Source: Stenotrophomonas maltophilia (GTDB lineage: Bacteria > Pseudomonadota > Gammaproteobacteria > Xanthomonadales > Xanthomonadaceae). Taken from it: a stretch of DNA of 45,694 nt. This document shows, one piece after another, positions 7,614 through 16,284 of this stretch. A program made the translations under genes and the position numbers. The DNA lies in NCBI RefSeq assembly GCF_002205165.1, contig NZ_NIVS01000052.1:1-45694 (forward strand), in the 5' to 3' direction. Position 1 is the first letter of the stretch; every line of letters begins with the position of its first letter. The notes below the pieces were generated by a model. That model worked only from the letters and a program-made list of their open reading frames with translations. It was not told the origin of the DNA and did no database searches.

Positions 7614-9068
7614 ATGACCTCCCCCCTGTCTCCCGCTGGCGCGCCGGCGCCCGCATTTCCGCGCCTGGCCCTGGCCTTGCTGGCCACCGCCCAGCTGATC
7701 ATCGCGCTGGATTCCACGATCATCTTCGTCGCCCTGCACGAGATGGGCGCGCAGCTGCACATCAATGCCCAGCAGCTGCAGTGGATCGTCAGCGGCTATA
7801 CGGTGGCCTTCGGCGGGTGCCTGCTGCTGGGCGGCCGTGCGGCGGATCTGCTCGGTCGCCGCCGGGTCTATCGGCTCGGCATGGCGCTGTTCGCGCTGGC
7901 TTCGCTGGTGGGTGGGTTCAGTGACAGTGCGTGGCTGCTGATCGCCGCCCGCGCGGTGCAGGGCATCGGCGCGGCGCTGCTGTTCCCGGCCACGCTGGCG
8001 CTGATCAATACGATCTATGCCGAAGGCGCGCCGCGCAACCGCGCGCTGGCGATCTGGTCGATGGCCAGCGCTGGCGGCCTGGCCCTGGGCACGCTGCTGG
8101 GGGGCGTGCTGACCCAGAGCTTCGGGTGGGCCTCGGTACTGCTGGTGATCGTGCCGTTCGCCGGGGGCTGCGCGCTGCTGGGCGGCTGGTGGCTGCCCCG
8201 GGATCCCGCGCCGCTGGCGGGCCGCTCATTCGATCTGGCCGGCTGTGTCACGGTGACCCTCGGCGGCAGCCTGCTGGTGACGACGCTGGTGCAGGGCCCG
8301 GAATGGGGGTGGTCGGCCCCGCGCACGCTGATCTGCCTGGCCGTGTCGGCGGTGATGCTGGCCGCCTTCGTGCAGATCGAGCGCCGCAGCCGCGACCCGC
8401 TGATGCAGTTCTCGCTGCTGCGCCTGCGCAGCCTGCGTGCGGCGATGCTGCTGACGATGCTGTTCATGAGCAGCTACGGCGTCCAGTACTACTTCCTGGC
8501 GCTGTACTACCAGGATGGCTACGGCTGGAGTGCGCTGCAGGCTGGCCTGGCGTTCCTGCCGCCGACCCTGGTCTGCACCTTCGGCATCCGCATCGCCGAG
8601 CGCATGCTCGCGCGGCGTTCGCCGCGCCAGGTACTGACGGTGGGCATGCTGGCCGGTGCGATCGGCATCGCTGCGGTCGCGGTTGCGCTGCCGTATGGCG
8701 CGACCTACTGGGCACTGCTGCCGGGCATCGTGGTGCTCAGCCTCGGCCAGGGCATCACCTGGACCTCGATGTGGATCGTGGCCGGGCAGGGCGTGCCGGC
8801 CGCGCAGCAGGGCGTGGCCTCGGGTATGGCCGCCACGGCGCAGCAGATCGGTGGCGCGCTGGGCCTGGCGCTGCTGGTGATGCTGGCCAATGCCGGGCGC
8901 GGCAGCGCCGGCGCAGGCAGTGAAGCGGCGCTGCAGGGCATGATCCATGCGCAGTACGGCGCGGCGTTGTTCGCGCTGGTAGGTGTGGGTGTGGCGCTGT
9001 GGCTGCGGCCGCAGCCGCAGTCGCAGCCGCAGCAGGAGGCCATGCCTGCCCGACCGTGCCTCGAATGA
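7614..9068 (+). CDS. MFS multidrug exporter, DHA2 (14-helix) type
   Basis: This 484-residue integral membrane protein has about 14 hydrophobic segments. Helix 1 carries LALLATAQLIIALDSTIIF, the DHA2 pattern with an acidic residue before TI. The loop 2-3 motif GGRAADLLGRRRVY and the helix 5 stretch GGLALGTLLGGVLTQSFGWASV are typical of proton-driven drug exporters of the EmrB/QacA type. The frame is open upstream to 7506, but the ATG at 7614 gives the family-like N-terminus. It is divergent from a LysR regulator. Substrate unknown. Confidence 0.9.
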   Translation: MTSPLSPAGAPAPAFPRLALALLATAQLIIALDSTIIFVALHEMGAQLHINAQQLQWIVSGYTVAFGGCLLLGGRAADLLGRRRVYRLGMALFALASLVGGFSDSAWLLIAARAVQGIGAALLFPATLALINTIYAEGAPRNRALAIWSMASAGGLALGTLLGGVLTQSFGWASVLLVIVPFAGGCALLGGWWLPRDPAPLAGRSFDLAGCVTVTLGGSLLVTTLVQGPEWGWSAPRTLICLAVSAVMLAAFVQIERRSRDPLMQFSLLRLRSLRAAMLLTMLFMSSYGVQYYFLALYYQDGYGWSALQAGLAFLPPTLVCTFGIRIAERMLARRSPRQVLTVGMLAGAIGIAAVAVALPYGATYWALLPGIVVLSLGQGITWTSMWIVAGQGVPAAQQGVASGMAATAQQIGGALGLALLVMLANAGRGSAGAGSEAALQGMIHAQYGAALFALVGVGVALWLRPQPQSQPQQEAMPARPCLE

Positions 9069-9104
9069 ACCCCGCCTCGATCGTCAGCCGGCTGGCGGCC
9101 GGCA

Positions 9105-9914
9105 TCACCCAGGCGGCAATGCGTCCAGCTGCGGCTGCAGGGCGGTGAAGATGCGCGCCAGGCGCTGCGCCCAGGCCTGCTGGCCGGCGGCATCGGCAAT
9201 CAGGTCCTGGCGGATCTCAAGCTCCACGTGCACCAGCCCGCGGCCTTCGCCATGCACCGGCACGGCGTAGTCGCTGGTGCTGCTGACGGCATAGGGCTGG
9301 TTGTCGCCCACCACCAGGTCGCCTTCATCGCGCAGCGCCTCCAGCAGGCGATGCGCGAACCGCGTGTCGCGGTGGTACAGCACGCCGGCATGCCAAGGCC
9401 GCGCAGCGTCGTTCATCACCGGGGTGAAGCTGTGCATCATCACCAGCACCGTCGGCCGGGCCTGCGCCTGGCGGGTATCGAGCTCGGCATCGATGCGTGC
9501 ATGGTAGGGCGCGTGGATCGCGTCGATGCGCTGCTGACGCTGCAGCGCTGACAGGCGCTGATTGCCGGGTACGACGGTGAGGTCGCTGACCTCTGGCATC
9601 AGCGTGGGCGAGGCCAACGGCCGGTTGCAGTCGATCACCAGCCGCGAATAGGTCTGCGTGATCGCCCACGCATCCAGCAGGCGCGCCAGTTCAACGGTGA
9701 CCCCGGCGATGCCGATGTCCCAGCCGATGTGGCGGTCCAGTTCGTGCTGCGGCAGGCCGAGGCCGGCCAGTGACGCCGGCACCTGCTGGCCGGCATGGTC
9801 GGCGATCAGCAGATAGGACGAGCGGCCCTGCGCCTGATGCACGGTGAACGGCGCCGGATCGGCCGGCCCCAGCAGCGATGTACCGGTGTGCGGATGGATC
9901 GACGCATCAGCCAC
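9105..9914 (-). CDS. N-formylglutamate amidohydrolase family protein
   Basis: The 269-residue product shows the family layout: YLLIADHAGQQVP (metal-binding region), DIGIAGVTVEL, SRLVIDCNRP, VMMHSFTP with a metal-ligand histidine, and VHVELEIRQDLI near the C-terminus. Classical members (HutG) release glutamate from N-formylglutamate in histidine breakdown. No other hut gene is present here, so the substrate may differ. It is the last gene of a four-gene minus operon; its ATG overlaps the end of the Nudix gene by 8 nt. Confidence 0.85.
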   Translation of the reverse strand: MADASIHPHTGTSLLGPADPAPFTVHQAQGRSSYLLIADHAGQQVPASLAGLGLPQHELDRHIGWDIGIAGVTVELARLLDAWAITQTYSRLVIDCNRPLASPTLMPEVSDLTVVPGNQRLSALQRQQRIDAIHAPYHARIDAELDTRQAQARPTVLVMMHSFTPVMNDAARPWHAGVLYHRDTRFAHRLLEALRDEGDLVVGDNQPYAVSSTSDYAVPVHGEGRGLVHVELEIRQDLIADAAGQQAWAQRLARIFTALQPQLDALPPG

Positions 9915-10458
9915 GCGGGGTACCGTCCAGATGGTGTTCGATCATCCACAGCCCGGCCCACAACTTGGCGTCCAGTTCGTAGCCCTGGCCCATCTTCTCG
10001 ACCAGCCACGCGGCGGCGCGGGCACGCGGAATCTCGTGCACGGTGATGTCTTCGCTGGCATCGCCACCGCCCTCACCGACCTTGCGCAGGCCGGTGGCGC
10101 GCACGAAGGCGATCTTCTCGCTGCTGGCGCCGGAGGAGGTGGGCCCGATCATCAGCACTTCGGCATGCGCGGCGGTCCAACCGGTTTCTTCTTCGAGTTC
10201 GCGCACCGCCGAGACCTCGATCGATTCACCGGCATCGATGTCGCCGACCAGGCCGGCCGGCATCTCGATGGTCTTGGCCTGCAGCGGGACGCGGAACTGC
10301 TCGACGAACAGCACCGTGTCGTCGGGCGTGACTGCGATGATGATCGCGGCCAGGCCACCGGCGTGGGTGCGCTCGCTGTACTCCCACGTGCCGCGCACCA
10401 CCATGCGCTGGTACTTGCCTTCAAAAACGACCTTCGGGGCTTGCGTATTGGGGCTCAT
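9907..10458 (-). CDS. Nudix hydrolase, ADP-ribose pyrophosphatase-like
   Basis: This 183-residue protein has a complete Nudix box at residues 72-94: G72, E78, then RELEEETGW, matching GX5EX7REUXEEXGU. PAGL just before the box and EQFRVP before that are typical of ADP-ribose/ADP-sugar pyrophosphatases (NudF/NudE-like), so hydrolysis of a nucleoside diphosphate linked to another moiety is expected. The start at 10458 forms an ATGA overlap with the upstream exonuclease gene; the longer open frame to 10650 is antisense-like and rejected. Confidence 0.9.
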   Translation of the reverse strand: MSPNTQAPKVVFEGKYQRMVVRGTWEYSERTHAGGLAAIIIAVTPDDTVLFVEQFRVPLQAKTIEMPAGLVGDIDAGESIEVSAVRELEEETGWTAAHAEVLMIGPTSSGASSEKIAFVRATGLRKVGEGGGDASEDITVHEIPRARAAAWLVEKMGQGYELDAKLWAGLWMIEHHLDGTPRG

Positions 10459-11420
10459 GCGAACTCGCTGGCAACGGAAGAGGAATCGGACAGGCCGGCG
10501 GCGGTGAACAGGCGGCGCCGGGTCAGTGGCCCGAACCGCAGTGCATCGCACAGGCCCTGCAGCATCTGTGCATCGGCGACGCCACGGCTGAAGTCGGCGG
10601 CGGCGCCGTCCAGCGGTGCATCCAGCGCAATGGTGGTCAGCTGGCGCCACAGCAGCGCATGCTCGCGCTGTTCGCGCAGGCGCACCGCCATCTGCGCCGC
10701 GCCACGCAGGCGCAGGAACGGCACTTCATCCAGGCGCTCGTAGAGCACATCCAGGCTGCCGAAGTGGGCCAGCAGCACTGCCGCGGATTTGGCCCCCACG
10801 CCGGTCACGCCGGGGATGTTGTCCACCGCATCGCCGCACAGCGCCAGGTAGTCGGCGATCTGGTGCGCATGCACGCCGTGGCGGGCTTTGACACCGGCCA
10901 TGCCCCAGCGCTGGTTGCGGGCGTAATCCCATTGTTCGTCATGCTCGAACAGCAACTGCGACAGATCCTTGTCGGCGGAGATGATCACCCCGCGCATGCC
11001 GGCATCGCGGCGTGCATGCAGGGCGCTGCCGATCAGGTCGTCGGCCTCGTATTCGTGGTGGGCCAGCACGGCCAGGCCAAGCGCGGTACACAACGCCTTG
11101 CAGTGGGCGAACTGGCGGCGCAGCGCGTCGGGTGCGGGATCGCGGTTGGCCTTGTAGGCAGCGTAGATCCGGTGCCGGAAGCAGCTGTCCAGTGCTTCAT
11201 CGAAGGCGATGGCGATGTTGGCCGGGCGCTCGCGCTCAAGCAGATCCAGCAGGAAACGCGCGAAGCCGTGCACGGCATTGGTCGGCCAGCCCTGCTGGTC
11301 CTGGAATTCGTCGGGCATCGAGTGCCACGCGCGGAACACGTACAGGCTGGCATCGACCAGATACAACGGCGCACGCAGCGGCGGCGGGGCCAGGCCCGGG
11401 CCAGCAGAAAGGGCGGACAT
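10455..11420 (-). CDS. 5'-3' exonuclease / flap endonuclease (Xni- or Pol I N-domain-like)
   Basis: The 321-residue product resembles the 5' nuclease domain of DNA polymerase I without a polymerase. Metal-binding segments are LYLVDASLYVFRAWH (near 20), EYEADDLIGS and ISADKDLSQLL. A helix-hairpin-helix-like DNA-binding loop follows in CGDAVDNIPGVTGVGAKSA. The expected role is cleavage of 5' flaps or RNA primers. The start at 11420 lies directly after the nitroreductase stop (TGAG then ATG), implying translational coupling. A longer frame to 11549 would overlap the nitroreductase gene. Confidence 0.88.
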   Translation of the reverse strand: MSALSAGPGLAPPPLRAPLYLVDASLYVFRAWHSMPDEFQDQQGWPTNAVHGFARFLLDLLERERPANIAIAFDEALDSCFRHRIYAAYKANRDPAPDALRRQFAHCKALCTALGLAVLAHHEYEADDLIGSALHARRDAGMRGVIISADKDLSQLLFEHDEQWDYARNQRWGMAGVKARHGVHAHQIADYLALCGDAVDNIPGVTGVGAKSAAVLLAHFGSLDVLYERLDEVPFLRLRGAAQMAVRLREQREHALLWRQLTTIALDAPLDGAAADFSRGVADAQMLQGLCDALRFGPLTRRRLFTAAGLSDSSSVASEFA

Positions 11421-11421
11421 C

Positions 11422-11997
11422 TCAGCCCTCCCAGTCCTGCAGCAGGGCGGCCGGGTCCGGGCGCTCGCGTTCGGGCACCTCGGTCTTCGGCGTGCCGATA
11501 TGGATGAAGCCGGCGATCTGCTCGCCCTCGGCCAGGCCCAGGTGGGCATGCACGGCCGGGTCGAACGCCATCCAGGCGGTCAGCCACTGCGCCCCGAAGC
11601 CCAGCGCCTGGGCGGCCTGCAGCAGCGCGAAGCAGACGCAGCCGGCGGTCATCAGCTGCTCGGCCTCGGGCACTTTGGGGCTCGGGCGCGGGCTGGCGAT
11701 GACAGTGATGATCAGCGGCGCATGGGAAAAGCGCTGGCGGTCCTTGTCCAGCTGGGCCGGCGACACCTGGGGATCACGCTGGAGGGCGCGTTCGGCCAGG
11801 AAGGCGCCCAGACTGTGACGCGCATCGCCGGCCAACCGCAGGAAGCGGTAGGGCACCAGCTTGCCGTGGTCCGGCACGCGCACCGCCGAGGTCAGCATCC
11901 GCATCAGGGTGGCTGCGTCAGGGCCGGGCTCGCCGAGTTGCTTGGCGGGGACCGAACGGCGGGCGTCCAGGGCGTGCAGAGCGGGGGGGACGGACAT
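11422..11997 (-). CDS. Nitroreductase family protein (YdjA-like)
   Basis: The 191-residue protein has the FMN-binding pattern of small nitroreductases: N-terminal ARRSVPAKQL, DHGKLVPYRF (35-55 region), and GFGAQWLTAW followed by HIGTPKTEVPERERPD. This matches the YdjA subgroup, which uses FMN and NAD(P)H and has poorly defined substrates. It is the first gene of a compact operon with the exonuclease, Nudix and amidohydrolase genes and is divergent from the DUF1631 gene. Confidence 0.88.
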   Translation of the reverse strand: MSVPPALHALDARRSVPAKQLGEPGPDAATLMRMLTSAVRVPDHGKLVPYRFLRLAGDARHSLGAFLAERALQRDPQVSPAQLDKDRQRFSHAPLIITVIASPRPSPKVPEAEQLMTAGCVCFALLQAAQALGFGAQWLTAWMAFDPAVHAHLGLAEGEQIAGFIHIGTPKTEVPERERPDPAALLQDWEG

Positions 11998-12328
11998 GGG
12001 CTCTCAATCTGGCTTCACGGTGCCCCGATTATAGTCGCCACCGTTTGTGACACGGCCGTGGGCTATCTCGGTGCAATTTGCGACAAAACGTGATGAACAT
12101 CACCTAATCAGCGGACTTCCTTCACGTGGCTGTACTCGCTTCCACGGCCTGCTGCGCTTACGATACAAAGCCTGCCGGGTCACCGGTAACGAGGTTTAAA
12201 GTGTCGACTGTTTCACTGTCTCTGACCGGTCGGCCGGCCTACCATCCGAGCGTGGGCGCATGGGGTGCGCCGGCGTTCGTTGTATCCATGTTGTACTCAG
12301 TGCCTGCGAGGGTGGGGAGCCTTTTCGC
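11998..12328. other. Divergent intergenic region, nitroreductase operon / DUF1631 gene
   Basis: About 330 bases without a supported gene. It contains the CRP/Clp-like dyad at 12089-12104 and an A/T-rich stretch around 12190-12205. No clear -35/-10 pair or RNA structure stood out. Confidence 0.5.
12089..12104. promoter_or_regulatory. CRP/Clp-like site
   Basis: CGTGA-TGAACA-TCACC has a perfect GTGA-N6-TCAC core and matches eight of ten positions of the CRP-family consensus TGTGA-N6-TCACA. In Xanthomonads the CRP homologue Clp recognises this motif. It lies 92 nt upstream of the nitroreductase start and 225 nt upstream of the DUF1631 start. Confidence 0.4.
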
Positions 12329-14650
12329 ATGATCGCCACGCCCAATGTAGGGGGGCACCCGGGCCGTGACCCGGCGTTGTTGAACATGGCCCGCGAGGCC
12401 GTGCTGCCGGGGCTGGTCGAGTCGTTCTCGACGGTGCTGGCGCGCTTTGATGATGTGTTGTTCGACCGTGCCGGGACTGCCGGCGCGTCGCAGCTGCTGT
12501 TCCTGGATGGCATGCGCGAGCTGCGCCGCCGCCGGGACGACATCGTGTCCGGCTTCCGCACGCATCTGACCCAGGCCTGGGAGGCGCTGGAGCGGGGTGA
12601 ACCGCTGTCGGCCGAGGCCACCCTGGCCGGCCAGATCGAGGATGGCCTGAGCCTGGTGCCCGAACACGTGCTGGAATCCCGGCTGGCGGTGCGCAACTTC
12701 GCCACCGTGCTGCTGCGTGATTTCAAGCCGGTGCTGTCGCGGCTGGATCGCCGCCTGGGCATGATCGCCGGTGGGCTGGACCTGCAGGCCGACACCAATC
12801 CGATCAGCCCCGAGCACCTCGGTGTGGCCATCCACGAGGCCTTCGCCGATTGTGAACTGGCCCCGGAAGTACGGCTGGTGCTGATCAAGCTGTGCGAGCG
12901 CGATCTGCAGCAGCCGATCGGCAAGCGCTATGAGTATCTGGATGAACAACTGGCCGCTGCGGGCGTGATGCCGCAGATGGCCGCGCGTCGGCCCCCGCCG
13001 CGCGCACCCTCGCCGCCGCCGCGCGAAGACCGCGACACCTTCGATGGGTTCGAGCCCGAGGCCGGCATGGGACCGGCGGGCGACGAGGGCCAGGCACCGG
13101 CCTGGGCCCGCCGTTTCGCCGACCGCTGGGCCGAGAGCCGTGGTCGCCTCCAGGGCGGATCGCATGCAGCACACGAAGGCCCGGGCGAGGGCGGTGACAG
13201 CCTTGGCGGCAACCAGGGCATGCTGCTCGATGCGCTGCATGAGCTGCTGCAGCAGACCCGCCACGTGCGTGAGGACGCCACCTCGGCGGCCAGCGTCGCG
13301 GTGGGCCAGCAGCGCCCCCTGAGCCAGCGCGAAATGATGTCGGTGCTGTCGCTGCTGCAGGCCACGCCGAGTGCGACCCTGCGCGCAGCGATCGGTGAAG
13401 ACGGCGAATCGCTGGCGCAGCGGTTGAAGAGCGAGGTGCTGTCCGGCGCGACCCGGCTCGGGGTGGATCCCGCGCAGGCGCGGCTGGACCCGCAGGACGA
13501 GGACGCGATCGATCTGGTCGGCATGCTGTTCGATGTGATGCTCGATGAGCGCGACCTGGAGGGCCGCTCGCGCGAGCTGATCGGCCGGCTGGTGGTGCCC
13601 TTCGTCAAGGTCGCCATGCTTGACCGCCGCATGTTCGTGCAGAAGACCCACCCGGCGCGCAAGCTGCTCAACTCGCTGGCCGAAGCCTGCGAAGGCAACA
13701 CCGGCGAGAGCCAGGCCGAGCGCGTGCTGATGGGCAAGGTCGAGGAAATCATCGAGCGGCTGGTCGCCGAGTTCAACGAGAACCTGGCGATCTTCCTCAC
13801 CCTGGAAGAAGAATTCCGCGAGTTCCTGACCCAGCACCGGCGCCGGATCGAGATCGCCGAGCGCCGGGCCGCCGAGACCCAGCGCGGCCAGGAAAAGCTC
13901 GAGATGGCGCGCCAGCGCGCCAGTACCGAATTGGACCGCCGCATTGGCGATGCCACGCTGCCACAGGCGATCGGCGAGTTCCTGCGCCAGCCCTGGCAGC
14001 ACCACCTGACCCTGACCGTGCTGCGCGAAGGCGAAGACGGGGCGTCGGTCGGTGAGGCGCTGAGCCTGGCCGATGGCATGTTGGATGAAGTTGCCGAGGC
14101 GCGCCGGCATATCGTCGGCAAGCCGTGGCTGCAGGCCTGGCATCCCGCGCTGCGCAAGGTGTTCGCCAGCGTCGGTGTGCATGCCGATGCGGCCACCAGC
14201 GCCATCGATGCATTGCACGACACCCTGCAGGGCATCGCTGAATCGCGCCCCGAGCTCGAACGCGCGCTGCCCGAACTGCCGCAGGTCGCGCTGCCTTCGC
14301 CACCGGCCCAGGAATCGGCGTCGGTGGAGCTGGGCAGCAAGGTGGATGTCAGCGATTTCGACAACGCCGATGCCGACCGCTTCCGCGGTCTGGAGATCGG
14401 CAGCTGGCTGGATTTCGTCGACAAGGATGGCAAGGTCCAGGCCGGCAAGCTGTCCTGGGTCAGCCCGATTTCCCAGCGCCTGCTGTTCGTCAACCGGCGC
14501 GGGGTGCGCTTCTGCGTCGCCTCGCCGGAAGAACTGGCGGTGATGGTGCGCCTGGGACGTCTGCGGGCGCATATCGACGATGGTGCCTTCGACAGCGCCA
14601 TGCAGGGCGTGATCGATCGGCTGGATACCAAGAACGCCACCGTGCATTGA
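12329..14650 (+). CDS. DUF1631 family protein
   Basis: This 773-residue protein matches the DUF1631 family, large soluble proteins of gamma- and betaproteobacteria without an established biochemical function. Visible parts: a helical N-terminal region, a proline/arginine-rich linker (RRPPPRAPSPPPRED, near residue 220), a long middle domain with a charged, probably coiled-coil segment (EEEFREFLTQHRRRIEIAER onward), and a beta-rich C-terminal module (GSWLDFVDKDGKVQAGKLSW, then LLFVNRRG). The C-terminal module is loosely reminiscent of PilZ folds, but no RxxxR motif was seen. The ATG at 12329 is preceded by GGGGAG; an earlier ATG at 12260 lacks one. It appears monocistronic. Confidence 0.85.
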   Translation: MIATPNVGGHPGRDPALLNMAREAVLPGLVESFSTVLARFDDVLFDRAGTAGASQLLFLDGMRELRRRRDDIVSGFRTHLTQAWEALERGEPLSAEATLAGQIEDGLSLVPEHVLESRLAVRNFATVLLRDFKPVLSRLDRRLGMIAGGLDLQADTNPISPEHLGVAIHEAFADCELAPEVRLVLIKLCERDLQQPIGKRYEYLDEQLAAAGVMPQMAARRPPPRAPSPPPREDRDTFDGFEPEAGMGPAGDEGQAPAWARRFADRWAESRGRLQGGSHAAHEGPGEGGDSLGGNQGMLLDALHELLQQTRHVREDATSAASVAVGQQRPLSQREMMSVLSLLQATPSATLRAAIGEDGESLAQRLKSEVLSGATRLGVDPAQARLDPQDEDAIDLVGMLFDVMLDERDLEGRSRELIGRLVVPFVKVAMLDRRMFVQKTHPARKLLNSLAEACEGNTGESQAERVLMGKVEEIIERLVAEFNENLAIFLTLEEEFREFLTQHRRRIEIAERRAAETQRGQEKLEMARQRASTELDRRIGDATLPQAIGEFLRQPWQHHLTLTVLREGEDGASVGEALSLADGMLDEVAEARRHIVGKPWLQAWHPALRKVFASVGVHADAATSAIDALHDTLQGIAESRPELERALPELPQVALPSPPAQESASVELGSKVDVSDFDNADADRFRGLEIGSWLDFVDKDGKVQAGKLSWVSPISQRLLFVNRRGVRFCVASPEELAVMVRLGRLRAHIDDGAFDSAMQGVIDRLDTKNATVH

Positions 14651-14721
14651 CCCCGGGGGCCACCTTGGCCTGACGATCAGGTTACGATCAGCCCACAATC
14701 CGCTGATCGTCGGGGACAGGC

Positions 14722-15804
14722 ATGGCTGTCGAGGTGTTGGTGGTAAAGGAACACGCGCCGGGGGAACGGCGCGTGGCGATGACGCCGGAAACGGCGCGCA
14801 AGCTGATCGCGCTCGGCGCGGGCGTGTCATTCGAACCCGGCGCCGGGTTGGCTGCCGGTTTCCCGGATGCGTTGTATCAGGACGTCGGGGCCCAGCCAGC
14901 CGATGACACGCGCCTGGCCCAGGCCGACATCGTGCTGTGCGTGCAGCCACCGTCCAATGACCGCCTCGCCCGGTTGAAGTCCGGTGCCAGTCTGATCGGC
15001 ATGCTGCACCCGCAGGCCGATGCCGAACGCGCGGGCCTGATCCAGTCACGTGGCCTGCAGGCGTTCCCGCTGGAACGCTTGCCGCGCACCACGCGCGCCC
15101 AATCGATGGATGTCCTCAGTTCGCAGGCCGGCATGGCCGGTTACAAGGCCACCCTGATCGCCGCCCAGCGCGCGCCGCGCTTCTTCCCGATGCTCACCAC
15201 CGCCGCCGGCACGATCCGCCCCTCCAAGGTACTGGTGGTCGGCGCCGGCGTGGCCGGCCTTCAGGCCATCGCGACGGCCCGCCGTCTCGGTGCGCAGGTG
15301 GAAGGCTTCGATGTACGTCCGGAAACCCGCGAGCAGATCGAATCGCTGGGCGGCAAATTCCTGGATCTGGGGGTCAGCGCCGTGGGCGAGGGCGGTTACG
15401 CGCGGCCGTTGACCGATGAGGAACGCGCCGAGCAGCAGCGCCGCCTCGGCGAGCACCTGCGCACGGTGGACGTGGTGATCTGTACCGCCGCCGTGCCGGG
15501 CCGGCCGGCGCCTAAGATCGTCAGCACCGCGATGGCGCGCGGCATGAAACCGGGCAGCGTGATCGTCGATCTGGCCGCGGAAACCGGCGGCAACTGCGAA
15601 GCCACCCAACCGGGCGAGGTGGTGGATCTGGACGGGGTGCTCATCGACGGTCCGCTCAACCTGGCCAGCCAGGGCGCGGTGCATGCCAGTGAGATGTACG
15701 CCCGCAACGTCTACAACTTTGTCGCGCTGTTCCTGAAAGACGGCGCCGTCACCTTCGACTGGGACGACGAACTGCTCGCCAAAACCCGCTGGGTCGCCGT
15801 CTGA
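14722..15804 (+). CDS. pntAa: NAD(P) transhydrogenase subunit alpha, soluble part (PntAa)
   Basis: This 360-residue subunit is the NAD(H)-binding domain I of the proton-translocating transhydrogenase, which makes NADPH from NADH using the proton gradient. It has the alanine dehydrogenase/PNT N-domain (ERRVAMTPETARKL, 15-29), the Rossmann motif VVGAGVAGL (172-180) and the hydride-transfer region MDVLSSQAGMAGYKA (129-143). The membrane part is a separate gene, as in the three-subunit Rhodospirillum type. Unusually, pntAb and pntB lie 1.5 kb downstream beyond three opposing genes. Confidence 0.95.
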   Translation: MAVEVLVVKEHAPGERRVAMTPETARKLIALGAGVSFEPGAGLAAGFPDALYQDVGAQPADDTRLAQADIVLCVQPPSNDRLARLKSGASLIGMLHPQADAERAGLIQSRGLQAFPLERLPRTTRAQSMDVLSSQAGMAGYKATLIAAQRAPRFFPMLTTAAGTIRPSKVLVVGAGVAGLQAIATARRLGAQVEGFDVRPETREQIESLGGKFLDLGVSAVGEGGYARPLTDEERAEQQRRLGEHLRTVDVVICTAAVPGRPAPKIVSTAMARGMKPGSVIVDLAAETGGNCEATQPGEVVDLDGVLIDGPLNLASQGAVHASEMYARNVYNFVALFLKDGAVTFDWDDELLAKTRWVAV

Positions 15805-15811
15805 AAAAAAT

Positions 15812-15846
15812 GGGGACGGGGGTAGTTAATAACTACCCCCGTCCCC
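15812..15846. terminator. Bidirectional terminator: 35-bp near-perfect palindrome
   Basis: Two 17-base arms, starting GGGGACGGGGGTAGTTA at 15812 and mirrored at 15830-15846, flank one A. On the minus strand it is followed by ATTTTTTTC, a good U-tract for ending the DUF3106 gene; on the plus strand, 7 nt after the pntAa stop, the tail is GTTATTG. Convergent genes share it. Confidence 0.85.
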
Positions 15847-15855
15847 GTTATTGCG

Positions 15856-16284
15856 TCAGCGCTTCGGCGGTGGCGCCGTGGGGGCCGGGTTGGCCTTCAG
15901 CCACGCCTTGCGTTCGTCCGGGGTCATCCGCGCCCAGCGGTCGCGCAGGTCCTGGCGCTGCTCGGGGCTCATGCTGCGCATCTGACCGAACAGCGCGCGC
16001 GCCTGCTCGCGCTGCTCCGGCGTCATGTTCTCGAAACGGTGGCGGCCGCGGTGCGCCTGCGCACGCTGTTCCGGGGTCATGGTCAGCCAGCGCTGGCCGT
16101 GCTGCAGCATCCGCTCGCGCTGCGGTGCAGGCGCATCGTTCCAACGATCACGGACGGGCGCGATCAACGCCTCGCGCTGCTGCGGGCTGAGTGCGTCCCA
16201 GTCCGGCAGCGGGGCAGTCTGGGCCCAGCCGGTCGCACTCAACGTCAGCAACAGCAGCCCCAGGGACAGTCGCAGTTTCATCAT
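15856..16284 (-). CDS. DUF3106 family exported protein
   Basis: The 142-residue product begins with a signal peptide (LSLGLLLLTLSATGWAQ, cleavage near residue 22). The mature part is built of repeated MTPEQR/MSPEQR/LSPQQRE helical units, about six copies, typical of DUF3106, and ends in a proline-rich tail. It should be a periplasmic, charged helical protein; function unknown. Its ATG overlaps the TAA of the upstream one-TM protein (TAATG), and the order sigma factor, TM protein, DUF3106 recurs in other proteobacteria. The start at 16284 fits the signal peptide; the longer frame to 16467 is rejected. Confidence 0.85.
   Translation of the reverse strand: MMKLRLSLGLLLLTLSATGWAQTAPLPDWDALSPQQREALIAPVRDRWNDAPAPQRERMLQHGQRWLTMTPEQRAQAHRGRHRFENMTPEQREQARALFGQMRSMSPEQRQDLRDRWARMTPDERKAWLKANPAPTAPPPKR

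Noticed and set aside
9105..9914. Histidine utilisation operon (hutG)
   Set aside because: No hutH, hutU or hutI homologue is present in the window; only the family call is kept.
12239..15049. 936-codon open frame on the minus strand across the DUF1631 gene and the start of pntAa
   Set aside because: It is antisense to two genes with clear family signatures; its translation is low-complexity arginine/alanine/histidine-rich, as expected from the opposite strand of GC-rich coding DNA.
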